A DNA stretch of 64,000 nucleotides, from positions 634,302-698,301 of the forward strand of contig DFXK01000002.1 in assembly GCA_002383165.1 (NCBI GenBank), read 5' to 3'. Below the pieces are notes generated by a model that searched no databases, had not been told where the DNA came from, and worked only from the letters and a program-made list of their open reading frames with translations. The translations under genes were made by a program, and so were the position numbers. Source of the stretch: Flavobacteriales bacterium UBA4110 (GTDB taxonomy: Bacteria > Bacteroidota > Bacteroidia > Flavobacteriales > Weeksellaceae). This document shows positions 34,086 through 41,515 of this stretch, piece after piece (position 1 is the first letter of the stretch; every line of letters begins with the position of its first letter).

Positions 34086-34853
34086 TCAGAGTTTCCTAAT
34101 CAAAGGAAGAATTTCATTTTTATTAAGACCAAATCTTTTGATATCAGCCTCAGAGAATTTTTGAGAATAGAAATTGATTTCCGCGTCAAAACCAACACTT
34201 CTAAGACGGTCAAAATAATCCATTCCGTACCAACGAACGTGGTCGTATTGTCCAAAATGCTTTTGACGTTCTTTCGGGTCTGTTATTGTAAAATCTTCGT
34301 AAGTTTTTTCCAGAGAGTTTTTCATTGGAACTTGAACAATTCCCCAACCTCCAGATTTCATCACTCGGTAAAGTTCGGACATCGCTTTTCTGTCATCTAC
34401 AATATGTTCCAAAACGTGATTACAAATAATTACATCAAAACTATTATCTTCAAATGGTAAATCCACAATATCTGCTTTTACATCCACAATCGGCGAAAAT
34501 AAATCAGCAGAGGTGTACTCCAAATTCTTCATCTTTTTGAATTTTCTGAGAAATTCCTGTTCTGGTGCGATATGAAGAACTTTTAATTTATGGGTAAAAA
34601 AATTGGTTTCGTTTTGGAGATAAAGCCACATCTGGCGGTGTCTTTCTAAGGATAAAGTTCCGGGAGACAACGCATTAGGACGTTGCTTCCCATAACCGTA
34701 AGGCAGAAACTTGCGATAAGATTTCCCATCAATTGGGTCGGTGAAATTATTTCCTTTGAAAAACAAAACAATTACTGGACGCAAAAAAATACTCAGGTTA
34801 ATAAGCATTGGTCTTGGAATCGCGTTCAGTAGGAATTTGGCAATTTTTTTCAA
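34086..34853 (-). CDS. Class I SAM-dependent methyltransferase (Methyltransf_11 type)
   Basis: The 255-residue product has a hydrophobic N-terminal stretch (LINLSIFLRPVIVLFF), then the methyltransferase core: motif I-like VLHIAPEQEF, an acidic strand-2 end in ADLFSPIVDVKADIVDLPFEDNSFDVIICNHVLEHI, and GGWGIVQVPM. The first codon here is TTG at 34853. The in-frame ATG at 34808 would remove 15 residues (MKKIAKFLLNAIPRP) that look conserved in relatives from memory, so I keep TTG. Substrate unknown; the hydrophobic start hints at membrane association. Confidence 0.82.
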   Translation of the reverse strand: MKKIAKFLLNAIPRPMLINLSIFLRPVIVLFFKGNNFTDPIDGKSYRKFLPYGYGKQRPNALSPGTLSLERHRQMWLYLQNETNFFTHKLKVLHIAPEQEFLRKFKKMKNLEYTSADLFSPIVDVKADIVDLPFEDNSFDVIICNHVLEHIVDDRKAMSELYRVMKSGGWGIVQVPMKNSLEKTYEDFTITDPKERQKHFGQYDHVRWYGMDYFDRLRSVGFDAEINFYSQKFSEADIKRFGLNKNEILPLIRKL

Positions 34854-34877
34854 AATCGGAAATTGAGATTAGCTTAA

Positions 34878-35687
34878 TTAAAAATCAACCTGAAAAGCTT
34901 TCTCCTCATCAGATTTAATGCCTAGAGCTTCGTAAATATAATCGTAAGTAGACAGCAAAACCGGTTTACCATTGTAAACACAAACATCATGTTCAAAATG
35001 CGCAGAAGGCTGGTTGTCAAATGTTGTAACCGTCCACCCATCATTATGAAACTTCACTTTTTCTGTTCCAAGGTTAATCATAGGTTCTATAGCCAGGCAA
35101 ATCCCGTCTTTCAGTACTTTTCCGCTTCCTGGTTTCCCGTAGTTTGGAACTTGTGGATCTTCGTGCATTTGTCTTCCGACACCGTGACCAACCAATTCTC
35201 TAACAACGCCATAACCTTCTTTCTCACAATGTCTTTGGATAGCGTGAGAAATATCGCCTACACGTTTTCCTCTTACACACTGTTCAATTCCTTTATACAA
35301 TGATTCTTTGGTAACTCTCAATAATTTTTTGACCTCATCGGATACTTCTCCAACTTCAAAAGTGTAAGCGTGGTCACCAACAAATCCGTTCCAGAAAACA
35401 CCACAATCTACGGAAAGAATCGTTCCTTCTTTTATCGGTTCTGAGTTTGGAATCCCGTGTACAACCTGTTCATTTGGAGAGATACAAAGTGATGCTGGAA
35501 ATCCGCCATAACCAAGAAACGCTGGTTCCGCTCCGTGGTCTTTGATAAAATCGTAAGCCAATTTATCAAGATGAAGCGTTGTAACTCCCGGCTTAATTTC
35601 TTTAGCTAACATTCCCAAAGTCTGGGAAACCAATCTTGCACTTTGCTTCATCAATCGAAGCTCATCTATATTTTTGAGTTGAATCAT
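34878..35687 (-). CDS. map: Methionine aminopeptidase, type I
   Basis: The 269-residue enzyme removes the initiator methionine. Metal ligands fit the family: Asp94 (SVDCGVF), Asp105 (GFVGDHAYTF), the histidine in GHGVGRQMHEDP, Glu in LAIEPMINLG and Glu in SAHFEHDVCV. There is no zinc-finger extension. It lies 24 bases upstream of the methyltransferase gene, on the same strand, so these two are probably co-transcribed. Confidence 0.97.
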   Translation of the reverse strand: MIQLKNIDELRLMKQSARLVSQTLGMLAKEIKPGVTTLHLDKLAYDFIKDHGAEPAFLGYGGFPASLCISPNEQVVHGIPNSEPIKEGTILSVDCGVFWNGFVGDHAYTFEVGEVSDEVKKLLRVTKESLYKGIEQCVRGKRVGDISHAIQRHCEKEGYGVVRELVGHGVGRQMHEDPQVPNYGKPGSGKVLKDGICLAIEPMINLGTEKVKFHNDGWTVTTFDNQPSAHFEHDVCVYNGKPVLLSTYDYIYEALGIKSDEEKAFQVDF

Positions 35688-35734
35688 ATCTTTATGTAAG
35701 AATCAAGATTAAAGTTAAAAGAATAAATTTTAAA

Positions 35735-36085
35735 TCAATCTTCTTTTGTTTTATTTAAAATAGCACCAAGAATATTTTTAATTTCAAGACTTTCTTGCAA
35801 AAGCCCAGAAAGCTTATCATTATCTGATACTTCTAATTCTTTAATTATTCTAAGCCAGTAATTGGTTTCTCTAGCTTCTCTCAAAGCAATTCTAATTTTA
35901 TTTCTAAAATCTGCTCTTGATGAACCTGCTTGCGACTCTTCATAATTAGCACCTATAGAAGTTGAAGATTTTGAAAGCTGTACTTTAACAACATTAATTT
36001 CATAAGAGTTTGGCAATGTCTTAAGAAACTTCAAACAATTGACTCCAAAAACAAAAGTTCTGTTAAGTAAATCATTTTCTTTCAT
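35735..36085 (-). CDS. Four-helix bundle protein (23S rRNA intervening-sequence protein family)
   Basis: The 116-residue product has the marks of the small four-helix bundle family: FVFGVNCLKFLKTLP, VKVQLSKSSTSIGANYEESQAGSSRADFRNKIRIALREARETNYWLRII. Members are found inside intervening sequences of 23S rRNA genes in some bacteria and as stand-alone genes in many Bacteroidota. Their function is not established. Here it stands alone between map and a HAD gene, with no rRNA near. Many relatives sit next to glycan-synthesis genes; this one does not. Confidence 0.88.
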   Translation of the reverse strand: MKENDLLNRTFVFGVNCLKFLKTLPNSYEINVVKVQLSKSSTSIGANYEESQAGSSRADFRNKIRIALREARETNYWLRIIKELEVSDNDKLSGLLQESLEIKNILGAILNKTKED

Positions 36086-36133
36086 ACGAGTGTAATACTT
36101 GAATCTTTTGCCTTTATTCTTGTTTCTTCTAAA

Positions 36134-36580
36134 TCACCAAAAAAGTCCTTTTTTCTTTTCTTTTTTCATTTTGGAGTAAGCGTGAACCTCGCCCCCTGCC
36201 ACTTGGAACTCTATTTTTTCATTGATGATTTGGTAGATTTCGCCCCAACCTGGGAATCCACCAAGATTTCTGTCATCAATGAAAAGATCCGCATCAATCT
36301 TTCTTGATTGTGTTTCTGAATCAAAAATCTCTCCTTCAAAACTAGAATTAACTGCGTAAAACTCCAAACCGTTTTTTCGGCAAAATTCTACAGCGTCTTC
36401 CAAAGATTTACCGTGGCGGTAAGTCCAAAGAATCAATCTGTAACCCTCGCCCTGAAGTTTTTTTAAAGTTTCGAATGCAAATGTTTTGGCTTTCCCAATT
36501 CCCGGATAAGCATCTTCTACGATGGTTCCGTCAAAATCGATTGCCAGTTTTTTGTTGCTTTTTATCATTTGGTTTGTCAA
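36134..36580 (-). CDS. HAD-superfamily hydrolase (BT0820-like)
   Basis: The 148-residue protein carries HAD motif I as LAIDFDGTIVED, motif II in LILWTYRHGK (Thr), and motif IV as DADLFIDDRNLGG. There is no large cap domain. The size and the LWTYRHGKSLEDAVEFCRKNGLEFYAVN pattern match a small phosphohydrolase family represented by a Bacteroides thetaiotaomicron structure, as I recall. Substrate unknown. An alternative start is the ATG at 36568. Confidence 0.85.
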   Translation of the reverse strand: MTNQMIKSNKKLAIDFDGTIVEDAYPGIGKAKTFAFETLKKLQGEGYRLILWTYRHGKSLEDAVEFCRKNGLEFYAVNSSFEGEIFDSETQSRKIDADLFIDDRNLGGFPGWGEIYQIINEKIEFQVAGGEVHAYSKMKKEKKKGLFW

Positions 36581-36642
36581 TAAACATTAAAACGTACAAA
36601 TATACGAAATAAAGAAAAGTGAAATCCAGAATATTTTACAAT

Positions 36643-36668
36643 AAAAAAGTGCACCCATTGGTACACTT
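36643..36668 (-). terminator. Terminator after the acyl-ACP desaturase gene
   Basis: On the minus strand AAGTGTACC and GGTGCACTT form a 9-bp stem (one G-U) with loop AATG, followed by TTTTTTAT. It starts 9 bases after the desaturase stop. Confidence 0.85.
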
Positions 36669-36677
36669 ATATTTATA

Positions 36678-37655
36678 TTAGTTCTTAACCCATTTGAAAC
36701 TGTAAGGCAGCTGTGGTGCTGGTATCCTGTCCGATATCCTTTGCAATCTCTCCGGCAATCTCATCAGATAATCTCTTGCGCGTTCTGCTTTGTCATTCAG
36801 GTTTTTCATACCTTCAATTTTCCACTCATCCAAAAGATCTTTCAGAATATTGATATAATCTTGTCCTGTGTAAACCATAGCACGTTGTGCTGCATCAGAA
36901 AAATGCTCCCAAAGCTCGCCTGCTTTCTGTCCCGATTCTCTCAGAAGATGCGCTGGCATTACAATTTTTCTTCTCATCATATCTTCAAACGCAAGCATCA
37001 TTCCGCTGGCATCCATTTCAAAAATTCTTGCAGAAAAATCTTTATAAGCTTTAGCGTGTCTAGCTTCATCGGCAGCAATCACACCACACATCTGCGCCAG
37101 CTTTTTATTACCCGATTGTTTTGCCAATGTTCCCACTCTTCTGTGAGAGATATTGGTTGCTGTTTCCTGAAAACTGGTATAGACGAAATTTTTATATGGA
37201 TCTGAGCTGGTACCGATGTCAAAGCCATCATTGATCAAATGGTGCGTTGTGATTTCCATCTCACGCATATTCACTCGTCCGCAGAGGTATAGATATTTTC
37301 CTAAAAGATCACCGTGGCGGTTCTCTTCAGCGGTCCAAGCTCTTACCCACTGTGTCCAGCCAGTTTTGTTTTCCTGATTTACTCCTTCTAATCCCATCAG
37401 CCAAGATTCATAGGTAGGCAAAGCCTCTTCTGTAATGCAATCACCTATAAGTGTTACAAAAAGATCATACGGCATCTCTCTGGCAAATGTCTGCAGTTCT
37501 TCGATTTCTTCTTTGAAATTCTCACCAGAACTATCCGGAAGAAAATCCGAAGGTTGCCATATTTTTTCTATTGGGGTAAGATATGAACTGATGAACTCGT
37601 CCATATTTTGCTCCAATGTTCTCATCACTTCTAATTGTAACTCTTTCTCTTGCAT
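36678..37655 (-). CDS. Acyl-ACP desaturase (soluble di-iron, stearoyl-ACP 9-desaturase type)
   Basis: This 325-residue cytoplasmic enzyme introduces a double bond into acyl-ACP, controlling membrane fluidity. Two iron-binding motifs are visible: EENRH at about 110-114 and DEARH further on (CGVIAADEARHAKAYKDF), plus the single glutamates GDCITEEALP and FVYTSFQETATNISH. An upstream TTG at 37658 is ignored in favour of the ATG at 37655. It forms its own unit between two terminators. Positional specificity of the double bond cannot be read from the sequence. Confidence 0.95.
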   Translation of the reverse strand: MQEKELQLEVMRTLEQNMDEFISSYLTPIEKIWQPSDFLPDSSGENFKEEIEELQTFAREMPYDLFVTLIGDCITEEALPTYESWLMGLEGVNQENKTGWTQWVRAWTAEENRHGDLLGKYLYLCGRVNMREMEITTHHLINDGFDIGTSSDPYKNFVYTSFQETATNISHRRVGTLAKQSGNKKLAQMCGVIAADEARHAKAYKDFSARIFEMDASGMMLAFEDMMRRKIVMPAHLLRESGQKAGELWEHFSDAAQRAMVYTGQDYINILKDLLDEWKIEGMKNLNDKAERARDYLMRLPERLQRISDRIPAPQLPYSFKWVKN

Positions 37656-37748
37656 CAAAAAAATAATAATTTAAGCAGTAAATGTACAATAAAAAATATT
37701 ATTCATCGCATAACGAAGCAAGATTTAATATAATCACAAGGCTTAATA

Positions 37749-37782
37749 TACAAAAGCCGATAATGATAATCGGCTTTTGTAT
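37749..37782 (-). terminator. Terminator after gpmI
   Basis: TACAAAAGCCGAT and ATCGGCTTTTGTA form a 13-bp stem around a 7-base loop, 12 bases after the gpmI stop. T-rich tails occur on both sides. Confidence 0.85.
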
Positions 37783-37793
37783 TTTTAATAGGG

Positions 37794-39332
37794 CTAATTG
37801 ATTTTTTTATTTACAAGAATATTTCCTGTCATTTCTTCTGGAATATCTACACCCATTACATTAAGGATCGTAGGAGCCACATCGCCCAGTTTACCAGGCT
37901 GAAGATCCCAGGATTGGTCTTTATCCATTACAATAAAAGGAACCAAATTTGTGGAATGTTGGGTGTTTGGACTTCCGTCTGGATTTATCATCACATCAGA
38001 GTTTCCGTGGTCTGCCAAGATGAAAACTGCATAACCGTGCTCATAAGCCGTTTCAGCAACTTTCTGAATACAAGAATCTACAACTTCAGCCGCTTTTACT
38101 GCTGCAGAGAAAACGCCGGTATGACCAACCATATCTGTATTGGCAAAGTTAAGAACTACAAAGTCTGCAGATTCTTTTTCCAATTCCGGAACAATAACAT
38201 TGGTAATATCATAAGCTGACATTTCCGGCTTAAGATCATACGTTGCTACATCTTTCGGGCTTGGGCAAAGCAAACGTCTTTCCTTCAAAAATTCCGCTTC
38301 TCTACCTCCAGAGAAAAAGAAAGTAACGTGCGGATATTTCTCTGTTTCCGCAATTCTAATTTGGGATTTTCCCGCACTTTCCAGAACCTCGCCCATTGTT
38401 TTCTGAAGAACATTCTCATCAAAAACAACTCTTACATTCTGGAAGGTTTTATCATAATTAGTTAAGGTAACATAATACAAATCCAGCTTTTTCATTCCAT
38501 ACTCTGGGAAATCCTGCTGAGAAAGCACTTCGGTAATTTCACGACCCCTGTCTGTACGGAAATTGAAACAAATCACCACATCGTGGTCTTCGATTTTGGC
38601 AATCGGAAAATGATTCTGAACACCTACAATCGGTTTGATAAACTCATCGGTTACATCCTGATTATAAGAATCCTGAATAGATTGTACGAAATCTTTGGTT
38701 TCTGCACCCACACCGTTTGCCAGAAGGTCATACGCCAGTTTCACACGCTCCCAACGTTTATCTCTGTCCATCGCATAGTAACGTCCTATGACTGATGACA
38801 GTTTTCCTGTTGTGGTTTTCATATGATTCAGCAAATCTTCAATAAAACCTTTTCCCGATTTGGGATCACAGTCACGGCCATCTGTAAAAGCATGGACGAA
38901 AACATTTTCAGTAAATCCAAATTCGTGGGCTGCCGTAAGAAGACCTTTCAAATGTTTGATATGCGAATGCACACCACCATCCGAAACCAGACCGATGAAA
39001 TGAACCTTCTTGTTATTAGCTTTGGCATATTCGAAAGCGTGCTGAATGACCGCTTCCTTTCCAAGGCTACCATTTTCTACCGCCATATTCAGTTTTACAA
39101 GATTCTGATAAACGACTCTACCCGCACCCAGATTCATATGTCCTACTTCCGAGTTTCCCATTTGTCCAGCTGGTAGTCCAACCGCTAGTCCACTAGCTTC
39201 AAGTGTGGTATTTGGGAATGTTTTTAAGGCATAATCCATAAAAGGCGTGTTGGCCTGAGCAATGGCGGAAACAGCGGGATTTTGCCCGATTCCCCATCCG
39301 TCCAATATAGCGAGAATTGCTTTTTTTGACAT
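37794..39332 (-). CDS. gpmI: 2,3-bisphosphoglycerate-independent phosphoglycerate mutase
   Basis: The 512-residue enzyme interconverts 3- and 2-phosphoglycerate in glycolysis using a phosphoserine intermediate and two Mn ions. The nucleophile is Ser61 in MGNSEVGHMNLGAGR. The N terminus has the first metal Asp in ILDGWGIG. Other motifs are HAFTDGRDCDPKSG, MDRDKRW and, near the end, NTDMVGHTG and ILADHGNSDVM with the remaining metal ligands. Length is typical. It is a single gene with its own promoter match and terminator. Confidence 0.98.
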   Translation of the reverse strand: MSKKAILAILDGWGIGQNPAVSAIAQANTPFMDYALKTFPNTTLEASGLAVGLPAGQMGNSEVGHMNLGAGRVVYQNLVKLNMAVENGSLGKEAVIQHAFEYAKANNKKVHFIGLVSDGGVHSHIKHLKGLLTAAHEFGFTENVFVHAFTDGRDCDPKSGKGFIEDLLNHMKTTTGKLSSVIGRYYAMDRDKRWERVKLAYDLLANGVGAETKDFVQSIQDSYNQDVTDEFIKPIVGVQNHFPIAKIEDHDVVICFNFRTDRGREITEVLSQQDFPEYGMKKLDLYYVTLTNYDKTFQNVRVVFDENVLQKTMGEVLESAGKSQIRIAETEKYPHVTFFFSGGREAEFLKERRLLCPSPKDVATYDLKPEMSAYDITNVIVPELEKESADFVVLNFANTDMVGHTGVFSAAVKAAEVVDSCIQKVAETAYEHGYAVFILADHGNSDVMINPDGSPNTQHSTNLVPFIVMDKDQSWDLQPGKLGDVAPTILNVMGVDIPEEMTGNILVNKKIN

Positions 39333-39354
39333 TGTTGATTTTGTTTTGTTATAA

Positions 39355-39362
39355 CAAATTTA
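39355..39362 (-). promoter_or_regulatory. Candidate -7 element of gpmI
   Basis: TAAATTTG on the minus strand matches TAnnTTTG exactly and lies 22 bases before the gpmI ATG. A weak CTG lies 19 bases upstream of it. Confidence 0.5.
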
Positions 39363-39692
39363 CGAAATGGAAAAGCATTGACAGAATTCCTGAACTTATT
39401 TTTTAATAATTGACATATATTCCTTCTTTTATAAAAATTTATTCTGTAGCATCCCTTACTTCCTTTGGGATATGTTCGATACAACTCCGATCGGTGTTTT
39501 AAATGCTATATAGGATCTATGCTATTGTTACTACGCATTTATCACAAAGAAATTATCTAGCGAGCCTATACAGTTACTAAACGTAGAGCCCTTCTTTCTA
39601 AATCAAAAAAAAACAGGCGAACAATAATTTCCAGGATGTTTTGCCAATCGACAAATATTCTTACCTTTAAGACCCTTTTTTAAAAAATTAAA
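39363..39692. repeat. Non-coding gap with a probable degenerate dispersed repeat
   Basis: The gap between gpmI and the SUI1-like gene has no open frame. On the minus strand, bases 39500-39420 read GCATTTAAAACACCGATCGG, GTTGTATCGAACATATCCC and AAAGGAAGTAAGGGATGC, with CCGATCGG and an ATCCC/GGGAT inverted pair. It resembles intergenic repeats of the type ATCCC-n-GGGAT followed by TTGGTAGAA-like sequence that I recall from flavobacteria. Its base composition is richer in GC than nearby gaps. No second copy is in this window. Confidence 0.35.
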
Positions 39693-40016
39693 ATGGACTT
39701 AAGAGATCAACTAAAAAACCTTTTTCCAGAGCACGAAGAACAGGATTTTGAAATGCCGAAAGAAAGCTTCAAACAAAAAGAACCTCTTGTATGCAAATTC
39801 GAGAAGAAAGGCCGAAATGGAAAACCCGTAACCTTAATCGAAGGTTGGGAAGGCGATGATGAAGGCCTGAAAGAGATTTCGAAAAAAATTAAAACGACAC
39901 TTGGGATTGGCGGGTCAGAAAAAGACGGTGTCATCATTATACAAGGTGACAATCGGGATAAAATCATGAACATCCTAAAAGATATGGGCTACAAAACCAA
40001 ACGTGTAGGAGGATAA
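39693..40016 (+). CDS. SUI1/eIF1-like translation factor (YciH family)
   Basis: The 107-residue protein ends with the SUI1 domain: GRNGKPVTLIEGWEG, LKEISKKIKTTLGIGGSEKDGVIIIQGDNRDKIMNILKDMGYKTKRVGG. The domain matches bacterial eIF1 homologues (YciH), which bind the small ribosomal subunit and affect start-codon fidelity. The acidic N-terminal 35 residues (EHEEQDFEMPKESF) are an extension. It lies 44 bases upstream of the nucleoside phosphorylase on the same strand. Confidence 0.9.
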   Translation: MDLRDQLKNLFPEHEEQDFEMPKESFKQKEPLVCKFEKKGRNGKPVTLIEGWEGDDEGLKEISKKIKTTLGIGGSEKDGVIIIQGDNRDKIMNILKDMGYKTKRVGG

Positions 40017-40060
40017 CAATATAATTGATAATTGATAATTAAAATTTAAAAATAATATAT

Positions 40061-40915
40061 ATGATTAACAAACTAGCAGCTTCTGAATTGGTTCTAAACG
40101 ATGACGGTAGTGTTTATCACCTTAATCTGCTTCCAGAAGACATTGCAGACAAAGTACTTCTAGTGGGCGACCCAGACAGAGTTCCGAAAGTTTCTAATTT
40201 CTTCGATACCGTCGAAATAAAAAAGAATAAGAGAGAATTCTATACGCACACGGGAAAGTTGCGTGGCGAACGAATTACGGTTATGTCTACGGGAATCGGA
40301 ACAGAGAATATTGATATTGTGATGAATGAGCTCGACGCACTTGTTAATATCGACCTGAAAGAAAAAGAATTCAAAAAGGATCATAAAGCTTTACAGCTAT
40401 TCCGAATGGGAACCTGTGGCAGCGTGAATCCTGATATAGAGGTCAATAATATGTTGGTTACTCAGAATGTGGTAGGCTTAGATGGATTGCTGCATTTCTA
40501 TCAGGATTATCAGTTTGAGAATGAATTCAGCAAAAATTTCCTCGAGAAGTTTCCTTACGAGAGAATCAAGCCGATGCTCTACTTTGCAGACTGGGCGGAA
40601 GAACTTAGCGCATTATACTCCGATGCAAAATACAAAGGGAACACTGCAACTTTCCCTGGCTTCTATGCACCACAGGGTCGACAGCTGAGGTTGAAAGCAC
40701 TGGACGATCAGTTTTTGGAAACGCTTAATGATCTTGGTGTTTCCAACTTTGAAATGGAAACATCTGCTATCTATGGCTTGTCAAAATTATTGGGTCACAA
40801 AGCCATTACGGTAAATTGTGTAATCGCCAACAGAAGACGAGGCGAATTTGCAAGTGACCACCACGCATCAGAAAAAATGATGATTGAATGGGTGCTTGAC
40901 AGAGTTATCCAATAA
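40061..40915 (+). CDS. Nucleoside phosphorylase (uridine phosphorylase-like)
   Basis: The 284-residue enzyme belongs to the PNP/UDP family and splits a nucleoside with phosphate to base and ribose-1-phosphate. Motifs: VLLVGDPDRVPKVS (phosphate-binding Gly-Asp), MSTGIGTENIDIVMNEL, RMGTCGSVNPDIEVNNMLV, and NFEMETSAIYGLSKLLGHKAITVN with the ribose-binding Glu-Met-Glu. The chain is longer than E. coli Udp by about 30 residues. Uridine is the likeliest substrate but a purine nucleoside cannot be excluded. A terminator follows at 40938. Confidence 0.9.
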   Translation: MINKLAASELVLNDDGSVYHLNLLPEDIADKVLLVGDPDRVPKVSNFFDTVEIKKNKREFYTHTGKLRGERITVMSTGIGTENIDIVMNELDALVNIDLKEKEFKKDHKALQLFRMGTCGSVNPDIEVNNMLVTQNVVGLDGLLHFYQDYQFENEFSKNFLEKFPYERIKPMLYFADWAEELSALYSDAKYKGNTATFPGFYAPQGRQLRLKALDDQFLETLNDLGVSNFEMETSAIYGLSKLLGHKAITVNCVIANRRRGEFASDHHASEKMMIEWVLDRVIQ

Positions 40916-40937
40916 AAATTATAAAATTAGGTTTAAT

Positions 40938-40968
40938 AAGCAACTTTCATTTGGAGGTTGCTTTTTTG
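40938..40968 (+). terminator. Terminator after the nucleoside phosphorylase gene
   Basis: AAGCAACTTTC and GGAGGTTGCTT pair over 11 positions (two G-U), followed by TTTTTTG. Confidence 0.8.
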
Positions 40969-41082
40969 TTTGTAAAATTTTATAGTTTTATTAACGTTCG
41001 TTAAGACTTTACGGCATCCTTATTGGATAAATGATAAGCATCAAATCAAATTTTTCAATATTAACCCAAAAATCAAAATATT

Positions 41083-41421
41083 ATGAGTACGCCAAATGAA
41101 AATTACAATGATGCTGAAAAAGCTGTGGACAAAACAGAAAATTCATTAGAAAATGCAGCTGATACCGCAAAAGACAAAGTCAATGAATATGCTGACAAAG
41201 CGAGAAATTATATTGACGAGCAAAAAAGAAAGAACGAGGAGCCAACAAAAGAAGGATTTTTTGATAATCTAAAATCTAACCTCGCTGATGCATGGGAAGA
41301 CACCAAAGATTTTGCTGATAAAGCGTGGGAAAGCACAAAAGACACAGCTAACGATGCTTGGGAAAAAACAAAAGATGCAGCAGAAGATGTAAAAGCAGAA
41401 GTTAGAAAAGCAACCAATTAG
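41083..41421 (+). CDS. LEA-like, highly charged helical repeat protein
   Basis: The 112-residue protein has no signal peptide, no Cys and is almost entirely charged or small residues. It repeats an 11-residue pattern of Lys-Thr/Ser-Lys-Asp-Ala type: ENAADTAKDKVNEYADKARN, then ADAWEDTKDFADKAWESTKDTANDAWEKTKDAAEDVKAEV. Amphipathic 11-mers of this sort occur in group 3 late-embryogenesis-abundant proteins and in the bacterial YtxH/CsbD-like stress proteins. A role in osmotic or desiccation stress is inference. It is a single gene between two terminators. Confidence 0.75.
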   Translation: MSTPNENYNDAEKAVDKTENSLENAADTAKDKVNEYADKARNYIDEQKRKNEEPTKEGFFDNLKSNLADAWEDTKDFADKAWESTKDTANDAWEKTKDAAEDVKAEVRKATN

Positions 41422-41451
41422 TTTTTAAGTTAGTAATAGTTTTTCACAACG

Positions 41452-41490
41452 AAAGGAGAAGATTTTTATAAGTCTTCTCCTTTTTATTTT
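41452..41490 (+). terminator. Terminator after the LEA-like gene
   Basis: AAAGGAGAAGA (41452-41462) and TCTTCTCCTTT (41473-41483) form a perfect 11-bp stem, followed by TTTATTTT. Confidence 0.9.
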
Positions 41491-41497
41491 ATATTTG
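41490..41497 (+). promoter_or_regulatory. Candidate -7 element of the M28 peptidase gene
   Basis: TATATTTG matches TAnnTTTG exactly and lies 18 bases before the ATG at 41516. It follows directly on the preceding terminator. Confidence 0.45.
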
Positions 41498-41515
41498 CTG
41501 ATTATTTATTAAGCA

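Noticed and set aside
35735..36085. Evidence for a nearby 23S rRNA gene with an intervening sequence
   Set aside because: The protein family occurs in such sequences, but no rRNA sequence is present on either side.
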